A program made the position numbers and the translations under genes. Shown here piece by piece: positions 1-13,312 of a stretch of DNA of 64,000 bases. This DNA comes from Sclerurus mexicanus. Taxonomy: Eukaryota; Chordata; Aves; Passeriformes; Furnariidae. A model generated the notes under the pieces. The model was not told the DNA's origin. It ran no database searches and saw only the letters and a list, made by a program, of their open reading frames with translations. The stretch spans positions 1,703,563 through 1,767,562 of the forward strand of contig VWZF01006901.1 of NCBI GenBank assembly GCA_013396755.1. The letters are read 5' to 3'. How positions within the stretch are numbered: position 1 is the stretch's first letter; the number at the start of each line of letters is the position of its first letter.

Positions 1-2840
1 TTTGTCACATTTTACACTTTTATTCAGAATTGAGCTATCTTTTACATTAGGTAGTTCAGCAGTAAACAAGAAGAATAATTCTTGTTTTGTTGGGGTTTTG
101 TTTTCAATAAAAGATAACTCTGTTTTCTAATATTTAGAAAACTCCATACACTGAGCTTAATTGCTGACCTGTGGAAATCAAACCAGCATTGCTGCCATTT
201 ACATCTGATGTCATGTGAAGCTCCTGCACTTCATTTTCCTCACCCTCCAAGGCTAAGGTGACTACTCATTGATGTAACAAAAATGTTCTCTTTTGCTTTT
301 TAAATAAAAGTAATCAAAAAACATAGAATTATCTTTATGTCCAGTCATTAAAACTTCCATTTTCTTCCACGGGGAAGGTTTAAGACTCACTGAAATTACT
401 GAAACACGCATAATTTTTGTTTGGGGTTTTTTTTTAACATGTCTGTCTGCATCTTGAGCCTGCAGAACTGGTTGGTTTTGTTTCCCGACAAAAGAAATCT
501 GCTCTTTTCTGTACTTACTAGACCACTTACTTCTTCTTTGTAAGAATTTATGACCTGTTTTACAGAGCAATATAGAAAACCCCTGCACTGGTGAAAAATT
601 CCTTCTCTTTCCCAAATTGGCCCAATTTATAACATTTTAACTACAAATACATTATTAAAAGCATTATAGTGAACCAGCTGTCAAAGACATTCTTTTGTTT
701 CCTTCCCAAATATTTTGGTCGTCTTTCAATGAAAATTATACATTAGCATCTATTGAATTAATTTGCTTTCCCTTTAAGTATAATTTTCTGATTCCTTATA
801 CAGTATTTATATTAATTTCAATAGGAAGGAGTTTTGCTACCTGGTTTTGTATTTATAATTTGCAGTTGTCCAAAATAAATCTAAATAAAACCTAAACCTA
901 ATGGTTCGGTATTTTAATCTTTTATTTACGTGAATATCAATGAATCAAGCTTTCCAGAGCTCTTTTTTTTGCCTTACTTTTAAAACCTCTTGTTTTCTGA
1001 GACTACATTCAGCTCTAAAGCTTTTTGAAAGCTGTGATCTTTAAGAAGTGAAATTGTGAAATTGGTTGCCTTCCCTTCTGTAATTATATTTCCTTTGGTA
1101 AAGCACTTGTACTAAGTATGTTCATTCAGGTAGAAAAACTTACTTTTCTGTTCCATTTAGATGCTGGTTTCACTTACACTACTTTTATAATCAGCCAACT
1201 TTCGTTTACACTACTTTTCAGACCACTACACTGGCTAACTTCATAAACAAACAGGTGTTCCTGCACACCTGTTCAGTGTTCATTTTTTCCAAGTTAACAA
1301 AATTTTACGAAAAATACCACTTCTAAAAAAATAAAAAGATAAATGAATCCATAGAATCTTCCTTTTATTTCCTTCCCTCTTTTAAAATACACTGGAAGTC
1401 CTGCCTGCTGAGGCTGACTGACAACACGCTTTGAAATCTTAAGGGTATCTTGGTGACAAGGAAATGCCTTTTATCATCTCTGTGAAAATTCTCCCAAATT
1501 CGGCTTTTTCACCAGCATTTACGGATGCTTAAAGGAAATTCAGAGCTTTCCAGCTAAAAGCTTTGAAAACTCCACCTGCTGTAAACAATGTCAGGCCCCT
1601 GAGAATCCACATTTCTAACCAGTGTGTGCATACTGGCATCCCTCTCACACCTCCAGACAGCAGCAGCTGGATGCAGGCTCAGGAAATATTCTCCTGTCAT
1701 TGCCAGACTTCATTGGAGGACAATTATCACTTTAAATTATAGCTCAGATTCCAGTCCAGTTTTATACTACTACAGCTGTGGTATGAAGCGCTGGAGTTGA
1801 GCAGCAGGATAAAGTGCTGAAAAGGTGAAAAAGATCCCACAGAGGTCTAAAATGAATTCCCAGTAAAGAATTGTAGCACATAGCTAATATTCCTGTAATG
1901 TTCCTACTCTCATTCTATTCGGTCTCAAGTGAGGAAACAAAGCGTGATTAGAAAGCAAGATTAACGTGTTGTGTGTATAATTTCCTTTAACATATTAATG
2001 TTTTTGTGGCTCATTGCAGGCACGTTCATTTTTATATCTGACAACAAAAAATACGAAGTTTTCTAAGCAGTACAGAGACCCTCTCTAAGATCTCAATAAT
2101 TATTCATTTGCTGACATGAACAAGATCAATTCAGCAGTATATACAGCACTTAAACGTGTTCCTCAACTATCGGAATTCCACCATGCTTTTTTCCACATCT
2201 TTAAATAAATACAACTACTCCCTTTAGTGAGAACACTTTCTGCAACTTAAAACACAGTAACTGCAGTTTCTTAAAAACAGCTTCACCTTAGTGTAATTAA
2301 ATTTTGTAATTAAAAAAAAACCACAACACAAAAAAAAACCCTAAAAAATGTGCAAAGTTCCCTACCATTTTAGTGTTCTATTTATTACTTTACCCTAACT
2401 GGTGAAAATGAACCATTAAAGGTATTTTCCACCAAGAACTGTTTCTAGAATAGGAACACAAAGCTTGGTTTGATTCCTTTGCCTTGTTTTCACGGCAGTA
2501 TTGGGTGCAGAGGATGCTTTGTTAAGAGTGAGTGCAGCACTAGAGTGATTCTGCACGGACCATTTCAGTAGGGCATGAGTTAGATTTTCTGCCCATCCAC
2601 TTAAGATATCTATAAGATCCCAATTATCTTGCAGATGTTAATATATTCTAGTGAATAACAGTAATAGTAAAAGTTAACATGTCTGGTATTTACAGATGGA
2701 GAACCAAAGTACAGGGTGAATAAAAGATAAAAAAAGATTGCTGTGAATCTAGCTCAGAATGCTCCTAATCACGGAACGCTTCCAGCAAAGTGAGGAAATG
2801 AAACCAAATATTCTAAGACTAGTACTCTAGCCATTTCTTC

Positions 2841-2902
2841 TGTTGGTTCTGTGGGTTTGGTTTTGTTTTGGTTGGTTGCTGGTTTGGATTTTTTTTTTTT
2901 TT
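2841..2902. repeat. GGTTT/T-rich low-complexity tract
   Basis: Irregular runs of GGTTT and TTGG units end in a run of about 14 T. It is the reverse complement of the AACCAAACC-type tracts seen elsewhere in the window (for example 22955-22999 and 24214-24260). Confidence 0.7.
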
Positions 2903-3049
2903 ACTTTTAACTTATTTTTACTTCTAGCTTTTTAAATTATTATTAGTCTAAAATTCACCAGAAATGTATACCAACAACATGGAAACCTCTCAGCCAGTAG
3001 CTTTTTAAGAGATACACCCCCACAGAATTTTTCAATATCATCCGCTCTG

Positions 3050-3440
3050 CAGTGGGAAAGAAGGAACAGAAAAAAAAAAATTACAGTATTAGGGTGGGAG
3101 AGAAGTACAGGGACTAAGGAAAAAAAAAAGGCAAGTGGAGAAAGTAGGTGCAATGATTCAGAAAAAAAAAAGTGATAGGTTGTTGGTAAATGAACAAAGA
3201 AAAGAGAGAAGTTTAGTAGATCTGTATAGGAAATGAGAAGAAGTGCAAAGAGAGAAATAAACAACAGACAAGAGGCAAACAGGAATGAAAAATTACAAAC
3301 GGGTAAAATAACAAAGCAAATACGACAGAGGAAGAAAGGTGAAAGAATGGGGAAAATAAAACAACATATGACATGCAAAAAAGTGGTTCAGATCTGAGAA
3401 AAAAGCAATGTCAACAGAGGAAAGAGATAAAAGAGAAATC
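3050..3440. repeat. Purine-rich (A/G) block
   Basis: About 390 bases in which the plus strand is strongly biased to A and G, with several runs of A and many GAGA/GAAA words. The bias creates overlapping minus-strand open frames rich in Phe, Leu and Ser that have no protein character. No unit repeat is evident. It may be a decayed purine microsatellite. Confidence 0.55.
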
Positions 3441-5461
3441 AGTGATGTCTGATGGGTGGGAATATCCATATTTGTAGGTGAAAATCTGCACAACCTAGAG
3501 AACACAGCTAGTTACATTCCAGGAGCAGCAAGACATTTCCCATAATAAGCACTTTACATTTATGTTTTAGATTTATCATTATTTTTCCTTTTAAGTGAGG
3601 AGACAGTGGTAAATTTATTCAGATCCTAAGATTCCAAAGGACCTTGATTTCTCTTATCTCTTCAGGCCCGTTTTCCCCTTCTGTCCTTGACACACTGACT
3701 TGCTCTAGTAAAATGGACTGCATTTCCTGCAGTAAATTAGAGCATTTCTGTAAAAAGGATTCCAGAAAAAAAACCAGAATTTTTTGTTTGTTTGTTTTGA
3801 CACATCCCTCGTAACTTTACCAAATAAAAAGTAGCTAGAGCCCAGAAGAAAAATCTACCATGACCTGAGTTTGCAGGAGTACCTAACAGGTCAACAGCAG
3901 AACAAAACTCTTTACGCGTGCCCAAAAACTGCTCTACAACCTTTTAGTGCCTGTAGAAAGTATGCTTAGGAACGGCACTAGTATCACTTCTACGGCCAAC
4001 TCTCCAGAGCAAGAAAGGCAAAAGAGGCACTGTGAAATCATAGGAAATGGATACGCTTTGAAACCAAGGTATCTTTGCCTCACACACCCAGTAAGAGGGC
4101 TAAGAATTCACAGAAAAGGCACAGATTAAGCAGCAGGGAGCACGCCAGTCTGTTCCGCTCACTCCAGCAAGGCCTCAAACAAGTTTCTCCAGGCATAAAG
4201 AAACACAATTATTCAAAACTACATTTCTTGCACTTCTTTGCGGTGCTTCTGAGACCTCCCACTGTCACAGATGAGCTGCTTTACGAGGCTTATATGTAAT
4301 ATGTGATGTTGCTATGTTTCCACAGTTGTCATACAACTCACCAAATAAGTAATTCTCTGCATTTTGACAAGACTGGATGAATATGAGTCTGGCTGCTGAA
4401 GATATTTTCATTCAGGCAGAGCACCAGCCCTAAGAGCTAAACAAGGGCTTACGAGGATGAGAGAACAGTGGCCAAGCTGCATATTGCATGCAGAGGTCTA
4501 CAGAATGACCCTTCAGACCTCAGCAAACAGCGGGAGAGGAACTGATCTTCCATGCCACCACCCAAAGAAACAACAGCACTGAACAATCAGGGATCAGTCA
4601 TTTTTCAACCCATTTAACTTCCCAAAACACTATTTGGAAAATTGTCTTCCCTTGAATGTGGTGCTGTAACTGTAAGTATTTACAATACTAAACTTACTAG
4701 CCATTGGGATGGAGTGAAAACATGCATCTCCACCTAAATTAATTTCTTACAGATCTTTCTTACACTAGCAAAAACTTATATACCTAATTTGAAATTACTG
4801 TTTGATGCTGCTTGTTGAATAAGAGACTTAAAGGTGGTGCACAGCAGTTAATTAGTAATCAAAGTCTGACAGCTACAGCTGCAAAATGTTTGTATGATAA
4901 TTTCAAAATTGAAAATGATTTATTTCACTCTACATGAAATTAGTGTACGCTCATTAGAAAGTCAGTGATTATCTTGAAAAGTACTACAGGAACATTTCAG
5001 AGCTTTGCTACAACAGCAGAAAGTATACAACATATGTCTCCCGACCAATTACTATCACACCCTTCCTCATTATTTGGTGTCAGTGAAGTTTTTAGATCTT
5101 AGAATTACAGATGAAAACTACTCACCAGAATGATGTCTAGCACGGTTCACAATCAGGATGATATTGCTGCATCCTGCATTGAATACATATCCCTACCAGC
5201 ACAGTACTTTCACTACTAGAAACAAACACAACCACCAACCAGCCAAAAGCTACACAAAACTCCAAACCCTACCACTACCCCACCAATCCAAAAGAATCAA
5301 ATAATACAAGCAGAAAAAGGGTTTCAGAGTATTTTGTTAACTGGTCATGTGCTACAGTAATATCCTCATTTTAGACAATGTAGTAACACTGGAATTTTTA
5401 CTATGATAAAATGAACATGTCAAGACATACTTGTACGTTAAAAGCATCCTAGCAATAGTTT

Positions 5462-5489
5462 ACACACACACACACACACACACACACAT
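5462..5489. repeat. (AC)n microsatellite
   Basis: An uninterrupted run of about 13-14 AC dinucleotides ends in ATA. It lies within the SYT14 intron and is likely polymorphic in length. Confidence 0.95.
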
Positions 5490-8400
5490 ATTTAAACAGA
5501 CATATATACATACACCAGCCCCCGCTCCGAATGCCAAGTATCAGTAACAGGAACAACTTAAGGTTTATAAAATATTAAATATAATTAAGATTACAGTGAG
5601 GAAGTAATATGCATTACAAAATGCTGATGTTAGACAGCAAATATTGACCTTTAAAATTTAACAAGTGAAAGGGCCTTAATTTGCTTGTTATTCAAACTTT
5701 AACAATAAGTATGATAGCTTAGATAGGAAAAAGAAAAAAAAAATCACAATCCCACAGCACTTGCCATCACTTTGCATTAACATTTTGACCAGTCAACAAT
5801 TCAGCAGTGATGAAATGTGCAGTTTGATTCAAAGTAAGACAAGGCTATTTAAATAACTCAAAATAAGAAATGGGTACTGAAACACTAGAATTTTGATAAG
5901 CGATCACAGCTGCACTAGAATTAGTTTCTATAGCAACAGAGGAAATAATGTGGAGAATTGCACTGCAATACAAGATGGATCCCTTGCAAACACTGCTGTT
6001 CAAATAGAAAACTTTAAAATTATTCACTGTATTAAAATATTTTTATTAAAATGGTTATTCAAATATCCTATATGTTCTACTTCATACATTGCTCTATTTT
6101 TGCTCTCTGAGATCCAATTCTAGTCCATCCATTCAAGTTTTCCCACTTTTCCCCCATGCTTACCTTCCTATTTTAAATTAATTAAGGTGACTTATTCTGA
6201 AAAATACTGTATATTTGATCTCAAATTAATCTGCACTTTCAACCCTTTTTCTCTTATCCCCACATAGAAGCACACGTTACATTTATTTTTCCAGCAGTGC
6301 ACTGGCAAAACAGGAGACAATGCTTGGCACATGCTATTCATCAGAAGCTGCATCACAGCCATGAGAATTAACATGACTATGGAACTTTGGAAAGTTACAG
6401 TCATATGAGACTTGCTCTAGCTTTTATCAGTGTGCACTCTCATGTCCTAAGCATGATTAAGAAACCATTGCAAACCTATTAGTATTCATGGACCCAATAC
6501 CCATAAGACGGTAAGATAAAAGCCTTTCATCCAAGCACATCTTTAGATTTCAAGTGTTGCTCATTTCTAACACTAAGTATTGTTGTTTCATTGCATCATC
6601 TCTGATTCTAGCTATTTTTGGCAACTAATTAAAGGCATATGCCTGAACCTTTTATGTATTTTGCCCTTATAATGAGACCTATTACTCTGGCTTATTCTAT
6701 CCTTTTGAGTTCCAAAGTATCTTTCGAGTTACCATGGATACAAGTGATATGCTTTCTCCCACAACTGCTTTGTGTGCCTTATCGAACAGTGGAAAACTGG
6801 CACAGTAGGAATGTGAGAGATCTATGCAGGATGAACATCTAACCCCTTGAAGTGCTCCTCTCCCCCCCCAAAAAAATCCCTGAGGTATGACATATACTAC
6901 CGTTTGTAATGAAATAAACAGGAACATTCTTTGCTATCTGAAATCTAGTACTTTTACTCAAGGAAAGCAAAATGAAAAAAGGTACAGACATAAATTTAAT
7001 CTGACCAACACTGAAACAGTGTTAAAGTGATAATGGGAGTACACAGACTCATTTGGAGTTTGCAGGTTATTTTGAGTTGATAGAGTTTAAGTGTTTCTAG
7101 ATCAATATATTCACAGGAGATGTAAAACACTGCAAGAATTTCTGAAAGGAGTTGCAGAAACATCATATGCAACTCAGATTATGCACAAACTAGAGTAAAT
7201 AAAACTCCTTCAAACAAAAATTGTCTCTTTATACCAATTTACTACGGACATTTTCAAACGCAGGTTGCTTTCCAACAGGCTGGGAACAATTTGTACTAAT
7301 TCAGTGAAGAAGAGGGCTGTTAAACTGATTTTTCCCATTATGTTTTTGTATTCTGACCTCTTCTTAAAAACAAAAGACTCTCCCACTGAGACAGCAAAAT
7401 TTACACAGGATTAAAAAACCAAGTGCTTATAACATAATCTGAATTAATGTATGAAAAGTAAAGGGGAATAACCAGAAAGAAAAATAAATTATTGTAATAT
7501 GAACTCGATTCAAAATCAGAACTGTCTCCCACCTTTCCAAGCATTAAATCATTGGAAAGACATCAACTGCATAAACAAGTGTCATGGAGGCAACTAAGAG
7601 AAGGAGAGCCAGTGAAGAATGAGTAGACAAATGCTGCTCTTGCTTCTTTTCCTCAGCTACCTAAACTTCTCTGAGGATTACAACAAAACACTCAACAGAA
7701 AACGTACTTGACTTCTTCATATCCACAGGCTCAGATTCACTTTAAAATAGAGACATTTTGAAGTATAACGTCTGAGGCAGAGACATTGAGGCATAAAACC
7801 CAGACTCCTACCCTTGTTTATATTAACATTACAAAATAACTATCATTCTGTAAATTTTCGACAAGCACATATGAACTAAAGACATATTAAATATTTCCAT
7901 TTTTCTAACAGTGTCACTGTAGGTTAGACTTACATTTACCTGGATTTCATAAGATGCACTTCCTTTGACTTTCAAATTTAACTTTGAACTGTCTCAAACT
8001 TCCTTTTGGGGATGAAAAAATCCACACAATGCCTTTACCGCGAGCATTCAACTAGAGTTAAATCTCACTTCTGTTTTTTCCCCTGAAAATTCCTTTTACA
8101 AGAGAACAAGGAAAAGGAACTCAAAATTGACTGCTATATTGTGGTATCTATGCTAAGTCACCTGTATTATCAAAATATTACAGTTCTGCAGTTTTGTCAG
8201 AACCACTCACAAAAGAAAAAAAAAAAAGAGCACCTGGAACAGTGGAAATATTTACACAATGGCTCTGCATTCAGGTCACTACATTCACTGTTACACATAC
8301 TATCATTTCTCCGCTATAATATTCTCTTGGATTATCTCCACTGTGCACAAAAACACACAAGAGATTCCCCATTCCTCTTTGAGAAGAATTAAAGTGCAAA

Positions 8401-11384
8401 GTAGTCTCTTTTTAAAAAACAACTGCCACTGTTACCATCCCTCATAAAAAAGGTCACAGATTCTTCCTTCACAAAATATTAAAGTTGTCTGGAAATTGCC
8501 ACTGTCGTTCCCTACATTTCTGTGGCCAATAGGTTGCCTTTAACACTAATGACAACTACTGTTGGTATTTCAAAGGGGTTTCTTCTTTTAAAGCCCCTTC
8601 CTCTTAACAGGAAGGAAAAGCAGATGACTCAGAGCAGTGGTTCTCATTGCCAGTGAAAGGATTTTGTTCTGATAACAGTCAAAGACAACAGCTGTTATCA
8701 AACAGGATGATGAGTTTCTCTGGAGGAGAGCATTAGGTGCTAGTCTCCTAACAGATTATCTGTTCCTCAGTTAAAAGGGAAAATGACCATCAACTCAAAA
8801 CACCTTTTCAAATTTTACCAGTACTACCCAAGAGTTATCTATTACTCAGATTTTGTGTGGATGTACTATTCATGATCCAAGCTTTGAGAGGAAAAGAAAG
8901 AATTATATCGGAGCACTATAATTAACTTCATCATCAGGAAGAGCTTTTAAGTCGTACATTTACTTGCAAATTTCCAAGGGATTATTATTATATTAAGTAA
9001 ATAAATGTTGTAAAGCCCAGGCAAAAGGCATCATTATTCTCTCTCATTCTCATAATCTAGAAATAGTTCCAATCTGATACTATGTACAGCATTTAACACA
9101 GCCAAATATGAAGCACTCCAAGCTAAATAACTTTGAGAAGGTGGATATTAGTTAAAGCAAAATTAGACTAGTTTTCTGGTTTCTATCCATCAGATATTGA
9201 AAATAAGTGCAATAGATTTTTTTTTATTTTCATTCATCAAATTGCCACAAGCTCTACAACTCTATGCAACAGAAACACTTTGAAATATGTCTTTATAAAA
9301 TGTAACATAGACGACATTGTACTTTTCATTTCAGAGTTATCTTTTTTTTTCCTATTAAAATTCACACAAACTTGGACAAAATTCTAAAGAGATACTGTCT
9401 GTTTTTAAATCTTACTAACTGTTTTTAGTGTGAAGGATTTAAAAATGAAGTTTTAGAAGTCATTACTTACACTACAGACTGCTAAAATATAGGGCTGAAC
9501 AAACAACTGAGCAGATAACATAAACAGGAACTATGAGACACTGGAAGGCACAGAAAGTTTGGGCAAAATCAAATAACATTCCAAACCACATTCCTTGAAG
9601 ATACAAAGAAATGAGCCTAATCACTAGAGTTAATCTTGACCAATTTAAACAAAAACAGACACTGCCCTGCTTTTTTTGCAAGAAGTTGCAGGGTTGGCCC
9701 TGACTTTTTGGTTATGAGTGTTTTTTCTTGTACAGATGTTGACGCTTTGCCGTAGACAGCAGCAATCATGTCACCTGTTCAAGCCATATACATAAGCTGT
9801 CTCTGTTCAGGCCAGGCAGTTTCAAAGAAGAGCAAATCACACCTGAAGTCAGCCTCTTGAAGACATGAATCTTTTGTAGTTTCATCCTCCAAGATTTGGA
9901 TTTTTCAGATACACATGCTCTTATCAGCTCTATTTTTAACCTGCCGCTCATATAGGATACTTAAAATTCTGAACATGTTTACATTATCCATCCAGCAGGC
10001 TAATGGAACTGCATACCAGACAGTCATGCATAATTCAAATCAATATCCTCAGGCTTGCAACTCTAAGTCAAAGCAGCCTTTAAATAAGCTGGGTGTGACT
10101 TTTAACATGAATAAAATGTATCTAATTTTTAACCTTTATCTGACAAATTGATATATTTGCAAAGGAATGTCATAAATCTTCTTTAAAAATTAAAACAATT
10201 AGACAATTGTGATAACTGAATATCTTTTACATAATACTTCTAAGGACAAAATTTAGAATGGTTCAACAAGGTCAAAATAGAGAGCTGGGTCACTTGCCTC
10301 TTTTTTTCCCAAGCAAGCTGTACAAATAGATACACAAAAACACATGCTGCCAGTCTATTAAGTGGCGTGGAAGGTGAATGTAGCACGATTTCCTATTTAC
10401 AAATTTAAAGACCAAGCTTTAATTGAACTGGGCATAGGTGACTCCACACAGAAAATCTTACACCCAGTTAAGCATATCTGCTAAGTTCTCTCAAAGGACC
10501 AGACTCAGAATTTTCATAATAAAATAATTTTCCCTTTGAGTTTTCCTACGTGCTTTCCTGAGACCTGAAGTGCTGCACTGGAATGACCAGAAGCACAGCA
10601 ATTACAGTAGCTAAGGATCTATTTCCCGTTTGTAAACAGAGTGGAGGAAAAGTAAACAAACCAAATCCCCCTCCCTAAAAAAATTCACTCCAAACCTAAA
10701 GGACACCAACAAAAAAAAAATTATTTCAAGTTGTATAACACATCATGCTTTTCCTTTTCCCCAAGAAAAATGTTCCAATAATGCCTAAAGTTAGAGTAAC
10801 TTTGTAACCTGCAAGCAGCAGGTAAGCTTATCTTCAAGAAAACAAATTACATATTTTTCCCTCCACACAAGCAACAGAAACAATTTCATGTTGCTCAGAC
10901 AGATACCATATACTCAATAAATAATATACACAAAGTAGCTATGAAGAGTTATCCTAACAATAAGATATGTGTTATTAGTTCATCTTGTACGAGGAGAAAA
11001 CATTTATTAAATAATTCCAAGAGAATACTTATGATATAGTTACAGTATGTCTACGAAATTGATATATCTGCATAAGGAAAATAATCTACATTAGATAATA
11101 AAACAAAAAAAAAATTCAATTACAAAACCCCCTGTTGTTCCTCTTTTACCAAAGAGATGTTTAAATTGTAACATGATCAGATTATAAAAAACTGGTCTAA
11201 TGGTAACCTGTCCTCAACTTAGGGGGACAAGGCACAACTAGGAGGGAAACATTAGCCTCGGTGTGGAGTTAGAAATCATTTGCTTTTAACCTTTAAAGGC
11301 AAGAAGAAAGCTCCATTTACCCACAGCTGCTATGAAGGAAGAACTGATAAGCTGGTCTTCTGTAATATTCTTACGTAAATTCCA

Positions 11385-11498
11385 AGGCCTGATCTAGTTC
11401 TGCCTGATCCAGTGGGTGGCATCCCTGCCCATGACAGGGGTTTGGAACTAGATGATCTGTAAGGTCTCTTCCAACCCAAAACAGTCTATGATTCCATT
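11385..11498 (+). mobile_element. CR1 LINE 3'-end fragment
   Basis: The stretch carries the classic avian CR1 3' end in plus orientation: a core reading CATCCCTGCCCATGACAGGG, then GGAACTAGATGATCTGTAAGG, CTTCCAACCC and the terminal TATGATTCCATTCC derived from the CR1 ATTCTATG-type tail. It is strongly 5'-truncated, as most CR1 copies are, and has no coding capacity. It lies antisense to SYT14 transcription. Confidence 0.88.
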
Positions 11499-13208
11499 CC
11501 AAAGCTGCAATAATGGTTTTAGTTCTCATATTTACGCAAACTGCTTCACTTTGCCGACCAAGTAGCATGACTATCCTCAGCACATAAGCAGAGTACTGGT
11601 TAAAATTCCTTTATCCCACACACCTAATAAATGTCTACATGGAGGTTCCTAGTCTACTGTTCAATCCTGTTTCTGAGTCACTCCTTCCATGACAGAGCCA
11701 AGGGATCTCTTGAGTTAGGGTTAAGATAATGAAAATGATACCTTCTTTTGTCTGTTCCGTGGAAGTCTTTCAGAACAGGACATACGTCCTGGTACACCTA
11801 CGTGAATATCAAAGCAACTGCTACTCCACAGCACTGCATTTTACCCCAGTACCAAGAAAAAAGAATGCCCACACTCAATAGCTTTTAGATATTGCCACAA
11901 GAAATACCCAGTACTCTCAGAATCATCAAAAGCACTTGGTTCATCAAGGAAACGATCTTTCCCGCTGATATATCACTCCTGTGTTTCTATCACAAAGCAG
12001 CTCTACATTTTATGAATGCAGAACATCTATTTCAAATAAGAACTACTTCAGTCACAAATATGTATGTGAACTTTTCCAAGTTAATGACAGATCCTGATCC
12101 TTTCATAAATTCCAGATTCAAATAGACAAGAGACTTATTAAAATAATAAGTTTACAATAAAACGGAAACTTTCCTGTCATTATTAATGTACGATTTACAT
12201 CACTTCAGAGTTATCACATTGCTAAGGGTGACTTTCTTCAAAGTCTTCACATCAATGCAAAGGGTGGGTATTTCTTCAAAGACTTCAAAATGCTGGCAGG
12301 AGGAACCTAATTTGTGAGATTGCTTTGCTCACTTGTGCACATCAGGAAAAAAACCCCTTTCCCACTGGAGGACAGTTTTTCCTCCTCCTTGGAGTTGGTC
12401 TAGCTAGAACAGGAATTCTTCTGTTGAAAATCTTATCATCCCTGACTGAGTTTTTTTACTAGGTTTCTCCTCTCAGCAGCAGATGACGTGCATACTTTAA
12501 CAGCATCTTTTTTTTTTTTCCCCAGCATCTCTGCTGCTAATCAGAGAGTAAATTCATGACTTCAGAATTACCCAAATTCATTCTGTCAAGCACTTTCATG
12601 TATTTCCTTTGGTTGAAAAGACTGTGCACAACTTTGATATCATCTATCTGGTTTTTAAACTCACAAGTTCTCAAAGTAAATCTATTCTCTTCCAAGCTGT
12701 GTTTCAACTCAGACACAAATCGCCTTTGTATTTAAGCCCTATGTTTATGTCTTGCCCCTTCCATAATATTCCTCAAGAAAATTACAAGAATATTGAATTA
12801 CACATGTACTTTCTACCCCAACTGTGAATTCTGTCCATTCCAGGACACAAGACTTTGTAAACACTCTGTGGGTGTGCTATTCATACAGGTAAAGAGCCAC
12901 AACCACAACATGATCATTGCCTAATACATGAATTACTTCCACAAAAAGTTCCTTGCTATCAGGAACTTTTCACAAGATAGAGGGTAACACTTTCATGGGA
13001 AGGATAAAAGACCTGAATTCTGTAAAACCAAAGAAAAGACAGAGCAAGAGTTAATCTTTAAATCACCTTAGTCTCTGCAATGCTCAGTTGACTATATTTT
13101 TGGGGAAACATGCATCCTAATTTCAAGTACTTAACAGAACTGACTGTCTTCCACTATTACAGCAGAATAACAGAGGTCTGTCAGAATGTGCTAGGAAGCT
13201 GCTTTGGA

Positions 13209-13312
13209 ACTAAAACAAACAAACAAAAAAAACCCAACGAACTAACCAACAAAAAACAAAAACACCAAAATCCCCACAGAGGAACCCAAAACAAACAAAA
13301 AAACAAAACACA
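13209..13312. repeat. A-rich AAAC/AACC low-complexity tract
   Basis: About 100 bases of imperfect AAAC, AACC and CAAAA units on the plus strand. No fixed period is visible. The open frame across it (Lys, Asn, Gln and Thr rich) is a composition artefact. Confidence 0.75.

Noticed and set aside
2932..3378. Minus-strand 148-codon Phe/Leu/Ser-rich frame resembling a membrane protein
   Set aside because: It is produced by the purine-rich strand bias. The hydrophobicity is a consequence of C/T-rich codons.
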